Notes: generated by a model from the letters alone, not told the origin. A stretch of DNA of 64,000 bases from Cylicocyclus nassatus (GCA_958299035.1 CATQJL010000001.1:77273594-77337593); one strand, 5' to 3'; counted from the first letter of the stretch, positions 34,421-46,634 are shown. Made by a program: numbers and translations.

Positions 34421-36290
34421 CAATAGACACGGCTACCGGTTGTAATCCATTTGAAAGATTTTTGTGTAATTGCACAGCTGTCGGTGTACCGTAACACCCG
34501 ACAGCGACATACAACTTATGCATAAATCACTAGTGGTAAAGATCCGATTACGATGGTGTCGCCACGGCTACGGATGAGCGGATGGGATGCTGTACCCAAA
34601 AGGTTTGCGGTTTGGGGGGGGGGGGGAGTAAGGTGATATACCCTCGTTCGCAATGTTGGCAACCATTAGACTACTCGCGATCAGATCAGATTTCCGGAAT
34701 CATTCAACCGATACGAATGGCGAGAGGGAGAGCAAACGGAAGTAATCGAGCCACTAAGCCTCGACTGACACTCATAGCTGTAGTAGGTTTAAATTTGGTA
34801 TGACATGCAAGCTTCGAAGTCGATAATTTGATCGTAAAATGATTTTGTAGCAGATGAAAGGTAAAAGACTTTATCTATTTATTCTAGATGCTATAAAGCC
34901 GCTACATTCAAGATCGCGTTCCACTTCAGAAAACACATTTTTAAAAGGGAAGACAAAGTTCATACCACAGCAAGTCATTACCAATTCAGGTACATTTAAC
35001 ACTGATAAAAGTTATTATACAATCACCAGGCTGCTTAAGCAGACACTGCCAGGAATACATGACACTTTGAAAAATTTGTGAGAATGATTAGAATGCGATT
35101 AACCCATTATTAAGGTACAAAGGTTATTCTTTTGTAATGACAAAGCATTCAGAGGGGGATGGGAGGGGGGGGGGGGAGTCAAGCACAGAAGCTGCTGGTT
35201 GCGTTTTAGAACTAATATTTCCCGCCTCCTTTGGTTTCCTTCGGAATATTTTTATTCCATGTTATCAAGTATGTATATATTATTTGTAGATATGTGAATA
35301 GAGAAGTAGATCTAAATGACTCCATAAGAAAAGTTGTATCTAATTTCCAAACTTTGAAAATTCTAATTACAAAATTGATTTTGTCGCTTGTAATAAAGTA
35401 TTGTCAAAGCACTGATAAAAAAAGAGCCTCAAAGAGAAAGGTGTTGGTTACTTACGATACTCATCTATTCCAAAACAATACATTTTTTGTGTCGAGATGC
35501 GATATCGAGATTTGAATTTATAAGAAAATTTATGACTCTCCTCCGATGCATTGATTAAGGTTTCACTTGATCAAGCAATGAGAAGGAGGAGGCGCATAAA
35601 AAAACTTTTTCATTCCAGAGACCGATGGTTTGGAATCAAGTCAAATTCATTTAGATATTGAACAAGGTATAGATAAAAACATTAAAACTGACATGAAATT
35701 ACCCTAATTTCACGCGAACAAGGCGCACCTCTTTCGATTTTTCGACTAAGCCCCTCAGCCACTTTAAATTATTTCGGAAAGCGATCCTTATGCCGTACGA
35801 TTCTCTTAAGCAATATACAGAAAGGCATAGGCCTTTGGTTGCGAAGTTCTTTGGCGTATTTGGGCTGGTCGATTTTGGAAAAAAAATCCCCCGCGCCTTA
35901 TACGCCTGAAATTAGGGTACTTGAAAAACATCATTTGATTCTGAAATAACTTGCAACTGAGTGGAATGTAATGGATAGAATTTAAACAATAATGGCAAAG
36001 ACCCAAAAAACTCATTTGCTTGCCAAGATCGTTCCTTCCGATCGGAGCCATTGTGACACTCGTTCAAGAAAACAGGAATCAGCGCAAAGATGGCGCACGT
36101 TTCTTGCAAGAAAACCAGAAACCCCTCAGTTCAAAGGTGAGATGAGCTGAAGGCTGAATGCTAGTGACGGCAAAGACTAAGAACACAAGTCGAGTTGTTC
36201 ACGCTTGCTTTCTGAGTGGATTAACAGTGCCCGACAACCGAGACCGGACCACCGACGAGACAAATGCGCGGCAAACATTGTTAACACTTG
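34421..36290. other. Unannotated stretch with two G tracts
   Basis: G runs of about 13 nt (34,614-34,626) and 12 nt (35,165-35,176). An imperfect hairpin, ctcctccgatgcattgatta with its partner, lies at about 35,535-35,595. No gene is supported. Confidence 0.4.
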
Positions 36291-36296
36291 CCATTA

Positions 36297-36706
36297 GGAT
36301 GAGCAAGCGTTAGAAGAGGAAAAGGGGAGGGAGGAGAGATTGAACGTTGAGATTTTAGTCACTGTTTGAACGAAATTCTGTTTCATATAGCTTGCAGATA
36401 CATTGCAAAAAATAAATTAATAATCATAACTGAAAGGTTCGAGAGAAGGACCTCATGTGGCTTAGAATGATCGGACGGAACTAACAGAAAATGACCAAAA
36501 AGCCAAGGAATGATGGACGAGATGAGATGGATGGAATGAACAGCAGTATAAATAAATGGTAGAGGTAATGATGAAAAAAGAAAAGATAGGGTAAAGAAAA
36601 GCGACACGTCTAGCGAATGAATGAATAGATGAATGAATGAATGAATGCGTGAACGAATGAATGAGTGAAGTGAATAAAGTGAGGATGAGCAAGCGTTAGA
36701 AGACGA
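36297..36706. repeat. Direct repeat about 385 bp apart
   Basis: aggatgagcaagcgttagaa plus gasgaaaag occurs at about 36,297 and again at about 36,682. This suggests a local tandem duplication, one copy of which the AATG repeats later invaded. Confidence 0.6.
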
Positions 36707-37080
36707 AAAGATGATGATCTCTGAATTTTAGATTGATGATCTCAGCTGGACTATAGATTTATGAATGAAATGAAGGAATGAATGAATAAATGAATATGAA
36801 TAAATGAATGAATAAATGTGATTGAATGGATGAACGAATGATTTTGATTATAGGAATGAATGAATGAATGAATGAACGAATACATAAATAAAGTATGTAT
36901 TTGGTGAGCAATTGAATGAATAAATAAATAAGTAAATAAATGCATGTATTTATAAACAAATGAATGAGCGAATGAATGTACCTATTTGTGCGCAAATGAA
37001 TGAATGAATGAATGAAAGACTTTATGTATAAGTGAATAAATGACTGGGTGGATGCGTGGATGAATGAATGAGAGAACCTT
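36610..37080. repeat. Interrupted AATG microsatellite field
   Basis: Repeated gaat/aatg tetranucleotides occur in at least six blocks with interruptions and point changes (aaat, gaac, gagt). Minus-strand frames reading FIHSFIHS-type repeats are a by-product. Confidence 0.9.
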
Positions 37081-37089
37081 TTTATAGTT

Positions 37090-38300
37090 CTTGTAAATTT
37101 GATAGAGTAAATGAATGTGTTGGATAATCTGCTACTAGATATAAATATAAGATTAAAAAAGTGATGATTTCACGGAAAAAAAGAGAATAAGTGTATCCAC
37201 AAAGGAAACGAATTTTCTAAGCAAAAGTGTTCACTGATCTCATTCTTCGTTTATTTGGCCGCTCGATCTTCGACCAAGATAAACTTTGGCGGCTTTCCTA
37301 GAGTATCTCCCAGCTCAAATTAGAGTTAACGGGACAAAGCTCAAGTGATGTTGTACACGGAAGCTCTCCAGACTTCACTCGACCGTGTTCAGGTTGATAA
37401 TCCGGATCTCACGAGAACGTCTATTTACAGAAGGTTTTCAACATTGTCATACATAAGAAAACATCGTTGAAACATCTGTAAACATTGTACAAGAAAATAG
37501 AATTGAATGGAAACAAACAATGTAAAGACGGTAGATAAACAAGCTGGAGGAAACTAGAAATTTCGGGTCAGGAAGATGTCATTTGATACTTTTTGCTTAG
37601 ATTCCAGGAAATATCTTAAACCAAAGTAAGTGCTGAAAAATCGCGTAAATGGAAGAAAGGTGGGATGGAATGGATTTTGACAATTGTTTATGATTTTGGA
37701 GTTATCCCAAATGATCTTTTATGCCCCCCCCCCCACTTCAAGGCGAGATAGAAGGCTAGCATTTGCGAAGCCAATGTTCAATCAGCAATTATTCTTATAA
37801 GTTTTTGTTCAAAATGAAAAAATGAAGGAAGAGATTGAGCCTCTTTAATCCCGACTGCGATTTGAAAGTGAAGTGCAAAATTTGATAGATTGTGAGCAAA
37901 TGTGATGAACATTCTCCAAACATCAACATTACTAGTGAAGTCAGAATTCTGTGCACATAATTATATTCACATTTTTCTGCAGGATCAAGTTACAAGAAAT
38001 TATACTATGGAGTACTTTTTTGAAGCATGTTTTGAATTACCTTCAATTCAGTGAAAAATACAGGAAAGCCAAAGGTTAGTTAAATCACCTTTGAGTATTG
38101 AGAGGACATAAAATACTCCATGGAATAACCATAGAAGAGCACAAAACAAAATTACATTAGTTACTGTTATACCAATACTAAAGTTAATTTCGGTAAACTT
38201 AGGTAGTAAGTTAAAATTTCAAGGTAGATTCGCTTTTATAGAGACTCAAGGCACTTTGAAGAAATAATGAACATAGACATTGGCTGACGTAGAAAATAAG
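37090..38300. other. Unannotated stretch
   Basis: Contains a C run of about 11 nt at 37,724-37,734. Nothing else supported. Confidence 0.4.
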
Positions 38301-38310
38301 GTGAATTTCC

Positions 38311-39020
38311 TTAGGTTAAGAGTGACAGACCAAAAAAAACTTTTTTATTCTCGAAAATTGATGATCGAAGTGGAGAGGCCTGAGCACACGTAGTTCCCAC
38401 TTCGTCGCACAAGAATCTTTCACTTGTTTTGCAACTCTGGAGTAGCGAAAATTTGAAAATTTGAAAAAAAAAACACGAAGAAAAAGAAGAAAAGGAAAAT
38501 AGAAGTTCGAGGGCATCGATGTTCAGGAGCTTCTCGAATGATTTTTTTGGCAGCATGCCACGTTGACGCTGTGCGCCGAGGAGCAGAAGTCTATGCCAGA
38601 GCGCAAATAATCTTGCACCCGTATCTTTGCTCAAAGTGCAGCGCTGACTAACATCCATGAATCAGCTCACTATTCAATAAACCGGACAACCGATACACAC
38701 AAAGAGATTATATGTTTGTGAAAAATATAGAAACAGCGTTATTATGAACACACTTATGCATTTTTGTGATTTTGCTGAGCTGTGCGCTCAAAATGAGTCA
38801 GCGATCATTTCGTCGTAAATCTTACGTTGCGAATGCGCTGTATGTGCGTGAGTGTGACAGATGGGCGCAGATGTGCTTCGATTCGACGTCCGCAAATTCG
38901 CGTGAATGTGTGCAAGCTTTTGTTTCAAAGCTCGAACTGTCAATGACTCATGCCCGAGCTACTGGAAAGCGGCGGTGGAGAGAACAATCAGAGGTGACGC
39001 CTGAACTTCGAAGGGATTAA
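38311..39020. other. Two divergent possible exons, unproven
   Basis: A minus-strand ATG frame (38,311-38,658, starts MDVSQRCTLSKD) and a plus-strand frame (to 39,020, with MSQRSFRRKSYVANALYV at about 38,793) face away from each other. Both look more even in amino-acid composition than surrounding frames, and the plus one ends near a GAG/GTGACG donor-like site. No partner exon, domain or signal peptide was found, so neither is called as a gene. Confidence 0.2.
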
Positions 39021-39089
39021 GAACTCTGAGCTGTCGGGGTGAGTCGCTTCAAATCAAAATGTCCATTGTCAGCACCGATGGGACATACA

Positions 39090-39712
39090 TAGAGGGTTTC
39101 CAAGGAGTAAGTGCAAAATTTCTAATTGGTAATAACTCTTTTTCCTTTTTCGTGTTCCGTTTGGCTTCAGGCACCATTCGGTAGAGCAGACTCTTACCCA
39201 GACTGCAGTACGCAGCAAATTACCATCATTACTGTGAGGGGTTAAGGTAGAAATTTCGAAGAAGGTTTTAAGTCATCAATGGCTACATATTGCCCCAGAT
39301 TAGGTACTCAACGAGCCAATCATATTATTGGGCTAAACTGAGTACCTGATTACGATGATAATTGCATTTTGAAGCAAGGCTTTTTTCAGTAAGTTATGCC
39401 AAGTAGACAGCAAAACTTTTTTCAGTGTTTTCAACAATGTAATTAACTCGTTAAAGGTTATCTGTCAAAATCAAGTCCTAAAACACTGTACACACCTTTA
39501 GAGAATTTTTTTATACTTTTGTCTCGAAGGGCCCATTTCACAATGGTGGTGTAGGCTGGAATTTTCTATTGTAACCTTACACTAATGAAGAACCAGAGAG
39601 TCGCTCCATACAGTGTATATAAGCTTAACCTTGCTCCACTGAATGGTACTTGAAGCTAAGGGAAGAGAGTTACCTTTGATTAGAAAGGTATGTACTTATT
39701 AGGCACTAAAGG
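39090..39712. mobile_element. Tc1/mariner-like foldback, copy 3 (degraded)
   Basis: Inverted arms match the family through ggcaccattcggtagagca on the left and tccactgaatggtac on the right, plus the (tca)ttactg end of each arm. The CAGGGTGTCCC termini are decayed, so exact ends and duplications are lost. Confidence 0.55.
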
Positions 39713-41385
39713 TTGTGAAATAACTTCGTTCGCATTTTCGTTTGAGTTCTTTCTCAACGCATTTTTCGTTCTAGTTCTTTCTCAATAATTTGCGAAGCGT
39801 TTGGCAAAATATTTTCATGCTTCAGAAGCTTTAAGTTTACTCTATCAAACTAGAAAATTCCATTTTTGACAACTATGTTACGTTGCACAAACAGGTTTGA
39901 ACACTTGAAAAACAGCTCGAAAAATTTGCGACGTGTATGAATAGAACGCTATACCTCCTGCAAATCCTTGTAAGGGCTAAAGTTTTTAGAAATTCATATT
40001 AAAAAGCCAAAGAGATGCTTTTTGACGTCTCTTCAGCGTCAACGTGAGCATTTGAAGACACCCTGAGAGAGGATTGTCGCCGAATAATACACAGCTGGCA
40101 GACAAGGTGGTCTTTGATCATAAAATCATCAAGTATATGGGTTACTTACTCCAAAATTCAAGCTTTGAGGATCATACAACTCAAGTATGCAAACGACAAA
40201 TGCATAAACAGTGACACTGAGTGCATAAGTAACTGGTCTATTGTTTTCAGCTTGTCAGGCTTTTTGAATGAATATTGTCAATAGCTAACAGGAAAAACTA
40301 AGTAAGAGAAAAAAGGATGTTGAAATTTCGCCTTTTCGAATTTGTCGGTTTGAAGTCGATTTTTTGATCAATATTTCAAGAAGAGAAAATAATTATGGCA
40401 TTGTAGTAGAGTAGACTAGAGCTTCCGAACACGTACAAACATTTCGCAAAGTGCTTTGCAAAATATTGAGAAAAAACTGAAGAAAAAAATGCGAGCGAAT
40501 TTATTACACAATTTAATACATCCTCTCCTCCACCGCGTAAATGAAAGGTTGGAAAAAGTGAGCATCAGTCGAAATTGTAGAATCCAGACCGTGCATCTAT
40601 CGTAAACCCTCGAAAAAAAAATCCAGTGCAAATGATGATCATTTTGTGATCAGCACGTTGTACGCTCCTGTACCATTCTATCTGTGATGTTGATCTCCTA
40701 GCATTGCCTATGATAATCCGTACAAAATGGCCCTTCATTTGCTGATAGTTTTCGTGTCAGCATGTGACCCATAGCCAAAGCTTAAACAAAATTCGTGGAC
40801 TTTACTCTCCATTTCTTGACTTTTGATTTCTTCTATTTTTCGGATAATGTTACAGCCATCATTCTTTTTGAAAATGCTTACAACACTTTATTTCGTACAG
40901 TAAATCATAAAAGATTGATATAGTTTAGGGGAGTGAAATGATTATTCGTACCTACCAGTGGCGAAGGACCCCCCCCCGCGCCCCTTGTAAGGATGGGTCG
41001 CAAAATTTTCTAAATTTGCTTACATGGGTTATAAGAGTGTGCAAGTAATTTGTTCATTCTTGTAAATAACTAAAATAAATTTTTCAATTATTCAACAATT
41101 CAATTGTCTGTAAAAATTCTTCGGGGCATGGCAACTGTCACGCCTCTTTTTTCGAATTTTAGGGATTGTGAGCCCGCAAAAATTTTGAGAAGCACCCCAG
41201 ACAGCGAAAATAGTCAAGAACACTGCAAATGAATTGCACCTCTTTCGTTCTCTTATTTCGATTATCCTCTTCCCGCTCCCTAGCCCAAGTACTTCATCAC
41301 CATGAGGAATTGATAGCGATCGTTTTGTAGAATCTGCTAACCCACTGCTTTTATCACGATTTGTCGGTTTTTCTCGTACTAAAGT
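39713..41385. other. Unannotated stretch
   Basis: A C run of about 9 nt lies at 40,969. Nothing else supported. Confidence 0.4.
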
Positions 41386-41631
41386 TCAGTATGTGAACGA
41401 GCAAGAGCAATATGCTTGTGTATTTGTACAGAAAAAGTTTTGTGCACACATGGAAAACTCTAACAATAAATCCGGTAGCTTCTTCATCTTAGTACAAGAA
41501 TAGCATTTCTGACTGTTGTCGAAGTTTGTTGAAGTTGGCAGAACATGACTTAGCCAAAAAAGAAAGTACCTTATGCAAGGAAAACCGGAAAGGTACGAAT
41601 CCGTACGAGGAAGGGGCTTTGTCAGCGCCAA
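41386..41631 (-). CDS. Possible Cys-rich terminal exon
   Basis: The minus-strand frame ends in a stretch with six cysteines (KCYSCTKM, then SMCAQNFFC, then AYCSCSFTY, then stop). A 57-nt intron is possible at 41,513-41,569 (donor AAG/GTAC, acceptor acaacag) and keeps the frame. No signal peptide or ATG exon was linked. A second frame through the same bases is also open (SCIPNSHFGADKAPSSYG), which shows how easily such DNA mimics coding. A secreted Cys-rich protein is the most natural reading if real. Confidence 0.2.
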   Translation of the reverse strand: MALTKPLPRTDSYLSGFPCIRYFLFWLSHVLPTSTNFDNSQKCYSCTKMKKLPDLLLEFSMCAQNFFCTNTQAYCSCSFTY

Positions 41632-41920
41632 AGTGGCTGTTAGGAATGCAGCTGAAAAAGTTTATACGGCTAAAACAGCCTCCCTCGAAAACTGGATCGC
41701 ATTAGGTAACGTCATAGCGATTAGTTAGAAAAAGCCAAAACTCGTTATACCTCAGCAGTTTTGCATTGCAAGTTGTTTGTTTTCCGTAGCTGTACGTTTT
41801 ATAATGCGAATTTTTTCGAATTTGGAAGGAGATGAGACCAAAATATAGTCTTATCCAGCTCGGTGAGCTTATGATTTTTTCTGACCCTAGGGGCTCAAGG
41901 GCAGCGCCCTAGCCTATTAG
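41632..41920. other. Short stretch, nothing recognised
   Basis: No repeat or coding signal beyond possible upstream sequence of the 41.4-41.6 kb frame. Confidence 0.3.
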
Positions 41921-41924
41921 CGGG

Positions 41925-42215
41925 CCTCAAAAGTGGGGCATCTGCGTCGGTTCGATTTTCCAATGTGGCCTCTAAATAGAAAAAATGGTCCTGGAATACG
42001 CGACAGTGCTGTCAAGCCACGCCCACCTCATCAAGGTAAGCCTACAAGACTAAAAGTCTTCTGCTCCTTGAGAATAGGCTCCCAGAAATCGGGTTTTTTG
42101 GGATTTCGCACATTTTGCACTTCATATTTGTAATCCGTGCCAACAAAGGCGGCCCCAAGCGACAAAAACTTGAAAGCCGGAGATTCGGTTGGATGCTGCC
42201 TTAACTGTTTTTTTG
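41925..42215 (+). repeat. Dispersed repeat with ccacgcccacc core, copy 1
   Basis: Shares the ordered words gcatctgcgt(y)ggt, gtgctgtcaagccacgccca, actaaaagtc, ggctcccagaaatcggg, gcacttca and gacaaaaac with 53.60-53.77 kb and the split copy at 58.73-59.40 kb. This copy is uninterrupted and serves as the empty-site reference for the palindrome at 58.8 kb. Family identity unknown. Confidence 0.7.
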
Positions 42216-42219
42216 GCTA

Positions 42220-43220
42220 ATTGTTTTAGTTGGCTAACAAGCTTACCGCTCCGCCCCCTCCCCCCCCCCCTTCAGCTATTACCACTTTCGCTTCTCCCAG
42301 CAGCAGGTTCCCACTTTTCCACTTCACGCATGATTTCACAGATAACAAGCTGTATTCGAATTTATGTTAGCATGTCGTTCAGTCAAGTCCTTTCGTTGTA
42401 CGGTATGATATGAATGAATATGTTCGAGTTTTTTCAACATTGGGCAGGGGGGAGAGGGGGGGGTGCTTAGGGGGAGGAGAAAAGGTGTAAGCTTTGTCTC
42501 TTGTAACTTTTACTTGTTGGCTTGAGTTATTTCCGGACGTCTAGACTCAGTGAAACCTAAAAGATAACGGAAATGGACTTTGAGATTTTACAAGTAGGGA
42601 ACATTATGTGTGTAGTTGCACATAATATTACGAGTGAGCTTGAGTGTATTTATTGTACGGCTCAAATCCATCGCAGTTCATGAGCAGCTCGCTTGGACGA
42701 GAAGCTTTGGTAGTTTACGAACAAATGTAGTGCGATATTCATCTTGTGTTGAACAACGTAGGGAGAAACAGTAGAAGGAAGCTTTCGTAGCAAAAATCAT
42801 AGCAAGTTTCAAATTTGGGGAGGGGGGACAAAAAATTCCTCCCTGAGTATGGGTATGGAGCGTTACCGTGGACATCACTGAATTTTTACAAGACTACTTT
42901 TTGATAATAAATTCTATTATTATCTACATACAAGCATAAACAGTTGCTTGCACACTTTTATAGCTCATGTGAGTAACTTCCAAATACCACCCTTCCCCTC
43001 CCCCCCCCTTGCCCCTCACCTTTGGTTCGCCACTGCGCTTCTGATTTGCCCTTCTCCTGACCATTTTCCTGCAATTCACAATTACGCTTCTTTGCTGTTT
43101 TCTCGTAACTGCTCAAACAGATGGATCAAATGTAAGACTATAAAGGATCGACATTGGTACTCGATAGCAATAAAGAAAGGAAATTCATCAAATGTTCGAA
43201 ACTAACGAGGAAGAGGAGAG
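42220..43220. other. Unannotated stretch with C and G runs
   Basis: C runs near 42,262 and 43,005 and a G run near 42,465. No gene supported. Confidence 0.35.
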
Positions 43221-43263
43221 AAAATGAAAGTTAACTGCTCTTATTTGCAAGTGCGCGTCAAGA

Positions 43264-43581
43264 TTGCTTATTCTCCAAGCGAAAAAAGGTTTGGCTAGTT
43301 CGTTTTCGGGTTCGAAAAAACGCCTATTGAATTGGGCTACAGCACTAGCGGAGAAATATATAAATAAATTCCAGAAAAGAAATAGAAAGTATTGCTTTGC
43401 TATGCTTCCACTCCGTGGGTATCATAATCAAAAACAGGATAATCAAAGCTTATTCTGTCTTCTCTTCTATTACTGTTGCCTCAGATGCCTTCAAGGAAAG
43501 CTTTTGGAACCTATCCTCCACTTGCTGATTCTCAGCCCAGCGCAGTACCGAAATAATCTTGAAATCTCGTCCAACCTCTAA
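43264..43581 (+). CDS. Possible exon pair, product unknown
   Basis: The plus-strand frame is open for 105 codons without an ATG. It includes a 66-nt segment (43,419-43,484) with a GTATCA donor-like start and a pyrimidine-rich end reading attactgttgcctcag. Removing it keeps the frame and joins KYCFAMLPLRG to CLQGKLLEPILHLLILS before the stop at 43,581. An alternative frame after the acceptor also starts with ATG. No domain is recognised. Confidence 0.2.
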   Translation: MLILQAKKGLASSFSGSKKRLLNWATALAEKYINKFQKRNRKYCFAMLPLRGYHNQKQDNQSLFCLLFYYCCLRCLQGKLLEPILHLLILSPAQYRNNLEISSNL

Positions 43582-43599
43582 ACCTCGTGCTATGAAAAC

Positions 43600-44820
43600 A
43601 TGGCTTAGTCTTCTTCTCAGAATCTTTGTTGTGTGTTTGAAGTTTTATTTTTCTTGTCCTAAGATTGGAAACATGACGCTCTAACCGCCATAACAAGCAA
43701 GAAAGAATATTCACTAAATGTTGTAAATGATCCCCCTTCGGGAAACACTTTCTATCCACGAACAATAATGTGAAACTGATGAGATAGCAAAGAAAATGAC
43801 TTGAAGAAATAATTATGAATGAAAACTACAGATCAATAGATGGCATAGCACGCGACACACTGACGAATAAGTGACTTGGCTTCATTAGGAACATGATGAA
43901 GCAACTTGGACCAGTTTGACGAAGGCTGTCGTTCTACGTCACATCTCGCTCTTTCTCTATCGCCATCACTTTCGCCACTTGGGTGATTTGGAGGGCGCAA
44001 ATGAAAAGACTAAGAGGATTCTGGCAGTGAACAGCAGATTCGCATCTATAATATAAATCATTCTGTGGATTGAGTCGGTGGAAATAACCTTTCTGGCTGA
44101 GTTTAGCGTTCAGGTCTTCCTAATTGCAGTATTGAAACTCGCTTAAGTATAACAATATTTGAACCTACTGCAGCTCCTTCAGTTAGTAAATTATGTAAGC
44201 GTGAAGAAGTGTAGCAGAGCAACGAAGTGTTGAATAGAAGACTAGTTAAGCGAAGCGATTCAAGGTTTGATTAAATACGACTGAGTTGGCCATTTATGGA
44301 CTCAAATCACGATGGAACTATGCTGCATCAAAATAAATGGATCTAGGAAGAAAGAAGTTCAACGTGGAGACCACAATGGACCAAAACAAACGGGACTACA
44401 CGAAATTTTGACGATAAACGGACCCTAAGACACCAAGTTCAAAAACTGATAGAAATCATCTCTTATTAAGCACTCCGGATCAACCTAGTGAAAACAAGTC
44501 AAAAAACTATCGAAAATTGAATGTTTGAAACTAAATATTTGAACTGTAAATCCTGAAATCGATTTTATATAGATAGATGACTTATTTTTAATTATAGCTA
44601 TCCTTCCTTACTGAGTTCCGCAAATGGCATCGAAGCAATGCAATACTCCGTCTAAGAATAGGAACAAAACGAAGTTCTCAAGTTATAATATTATGATTAT
44701 GAACATTATCCAATATTACTACCCATACTTTCATAATAATATGCTTTTCAAAGACTTTTTCCGTAAATGACTTCACTTCCTACATACATCTGAACGAATT
44801 GGACACGGTTTTCAGAAGAA
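43600..44820. other. Unannotated stretch
   Basis: Nothing supported; this is the 3' flank of the peptide gene that follows on the minus strand. Confidence 0.4.
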
Positions 44821-44823
44821 GTA

Positions 44824-44829
44824 TTTATT
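44824..44829 (-). promoter_or_regulatory. AATAAA polyadenylation signal
   Basis: AATAAA on the minus strand begins one base after the stop codon of the 74-residue peptide gene, giving an extremely short 3' UTR. Confidence 0.5.
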
Positions 44830-45103
44830 TCATTTATAACGATAACTACCAGAGATGCCCAGTCCATTGATCTCCTGGACCCATTTCTCGCACTTTTCGT
44901 GGCACTCTATATATTCCAGATAGTCTGATACATCTGGTCTTTTCCTGCATTGATGCAAGCACTGCAAAAAGACAACTCATAACAGCAATCATAAAGGTAG
45001 GGGTTCTAACCGTAGTGTATAAATCCGTGGGAGGTAGCACAAGTCTAAATGTACCATACACAGATATTAGAAATACGAAGAGCAACAGTTTTTGAAATAG
45101 CAT
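44830..45103 (-). CDS. Secreted twin-CX3C peptide, two exons
   Basis: Exon 1 (45,011-45,103) starts with ATG and encodes 31 residues beginning MLFQKLLLFVFLISVYG, a typical signal peptide (short basic n-region, about 11 hydrophobic residues). A 49-nt intron (44,962-45,010; donor G/GTTAGA, acceptor ctttttgcag) splits the gene in phase 0. Exon 2 (44,830-44,961) encodes 43 residues with cysteines arranged CX3C-X14-CX3C (CLHQC, then ECHEKC) and a hydrophilic tail ending GSYRYK, then TGA. Predicted precursor: 74 residues. Twin CX3C at this spacing is known from small Tim chaperones and from helical-hairpin secreted peptides; the signal peptide favours a secreted helical hairpin. Family and function are not recognised. 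The unspliced frame is also open, so transcript evidence would be decisive. Confidence 0.6.
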
Positions 45104-45198
45104 GTTATGTATGTGAAAATCTGTAAATATTTGTGATTATGATGACTGCGGTTTCGTCGAAATCAGACGAAAGAATCTGACTGAAATTTCACGAATGA

Positions 45199-45228
45199 AG
45201 CGCAATGGAGACTTGTCTCCATTGCGCT
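45199..45228. repeat. Perfect 14-bp hairpin, 2-nt loop
   Basis: AGCGCAATGGAGAC, TT, then the exact reverse complement. It lies about 100 bp upstream of the secreted-peptide gene (its 5' side, since that gene is on the minus strand). It could be a regulatory hairpin or a minimal foldback insertion. Confidence 0.7.
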
Positions 45229-45541
45229 AGTGGAAGGAATGAAACGGAATTGGATATTTTTTAATTTTATTTTATTTTGTTACTTTCTCATTTATTTTAG
45301 TTTTCTTATTGGGTAGCTGGAAGAAAGGGTGGAAGAGGAGATAGAAATAAAGGGAGGAAATTCTGTTCAAGCATTATTGATGTTCCGAGACTTGGTTCCT
45401 CTCCTGCCCCCAAAAATCTTGTTCATAGCCTGCTATCCCGACAGTTTTCCGAAATATTCAGGTGCCATTTTGTAGAATCTTCAAGTTAGACCCGCGGTCC
45501 GAAACGAATCATCTATCTCTTGTTGAACTGTAGTAAAGAAT

Positions 45542-45782
45542 TCAGGCGCAACAGAGTCGTGATGGATGCCATTTGAAAGAATTGGCAGCTTCATAAATGG
45601 TAATATCTCTGAACAAGTTCTTTAGAGCTGCTAAACACAAATTTTCGCAGAGTGCCGCCTATGTGTGCGACTCAATGAGGGCAAAGAGAACACAGTCGAC
45701 GTACCTTGGCATCTTCAATAAGGAAGTACCTTAGAGCATCCATTCCACAGCCGAAAGCTACAGGTTTATGGCAGAAGAATTT
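45542..45782 (-). CDS. Possible 3' exons of an unknown Cys-rich protein
   Basis: Exon A (open from 45,782; ends 45,705) reads CHKPVAFGCGMDALRYFLIE and ends GCCAAG/GTACGT, a strong donor. A 46-nt intron (45,659-45,704) ends in cacacatag. Exon B (45,542-45,658) continues in frame as AALCENLCLAALKNLFRDIT and ends SRLCCA then TGA. The intron size fits the neighbouring gene. GMDALRYFL recalls the GxDALRYFLL segment of methionyl-tRNA synthetase, but the downstream sequence does not follow that family, so I do not assign it. The 5' exons were not found. Confidence 0.3.
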
Positions 45783-45868
45783 TTAGCTCTTCGGGTCTCA
45801 CTTGCTGCATTTTTCATATCACAATGCATAAAAATTTCTCGAATTCTCGCTACTGTCATAAATAGAAA

Positions 45869-46138
45869 GTGAAGGAGATGGGTAATTTATGCACTAATTC
45901 TGAGTTGGAGGCAGCTACAATAGGGTACATAATGTCCACAGAAGCTGCTAGTGAGAAAAATTTGATAACGACCACTCGGAACATTTTGGAAAGTCGGGTA
46001 ACGCAAGCAACATTACAGACATATCGCGTCATACTCAAGCAAATACAGGACGGAAAATGGATCCTTAGAGGATGCACTAAAGATTTCTTACAGTATAGCT
46101 TAGCAATAAACGCCATTTCAATTGTGGTCTATCGCTAA
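45869..46138 (+). CDS. ATG-free 89-codon frame, uncertain
   Basis: The plus-strand frame is predicted to be largely helical (SELEAATIGYIMSTEAAS, TLQTYRVILKQIQDGKW) with two cysteines. It lacks a convincing start and clear flanking splice sites. It may be an internal exon or a chance frame. No family recognised. Confidence 0.15.
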   Translation: MKEMGNLCTNSELEAATIGYIMSTEAASEKNLITTTRNILESRVTQATLQTYRVILKQIQDGKWILRGCTKDFLQYSLAINAISIVVYR

Positions 46139-46634
46139 TGAATTTGTGTGGCTTGTGTTTTGAACTGAGCATCCGGTCCAGGTATGTTGAATTTATCTAT
46201 ACAGCGTAATATGAACTACTTTCTAACTGCTATCAGGTTTTACTTACTTCCATTCCAACTTGAGGACATAAATCTTTTCCATGGCTCAAAATCTAGTTTT
46301 ATGAAGAAGAATTCTAAGCTTACTACTTTCGTTCATTTAAAATGCTTACTGGCGGATTACTATAGACAGAATACTTTCATTTAAAATTTAATGACGGATT
46401 ACCTTAGACAGAATACTAATAGCAGATTAAACATGGTCGGAAGCCCAGGGTACCGACCCCCTAAAGAAAACTAATGAGAAAAAACCCCCGCCATGACATT
46501 GCAACTGTCTTTATACCAGCCGGTAGCAAAGAACGCTCGTCTCTGCTTTTGCGGAGATGGTTTGTCATCATGAACGGAAGTTCATGACAACTTGTAAGTG
46601 TACACAAACCAAATACGAACAACCACGTGGTTCG

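Noticed and set aside
36462..36995. Minus-strand frames reading FIHSFIHS-type repeats
   Set aside because: Translation of the AATG microsatellite.
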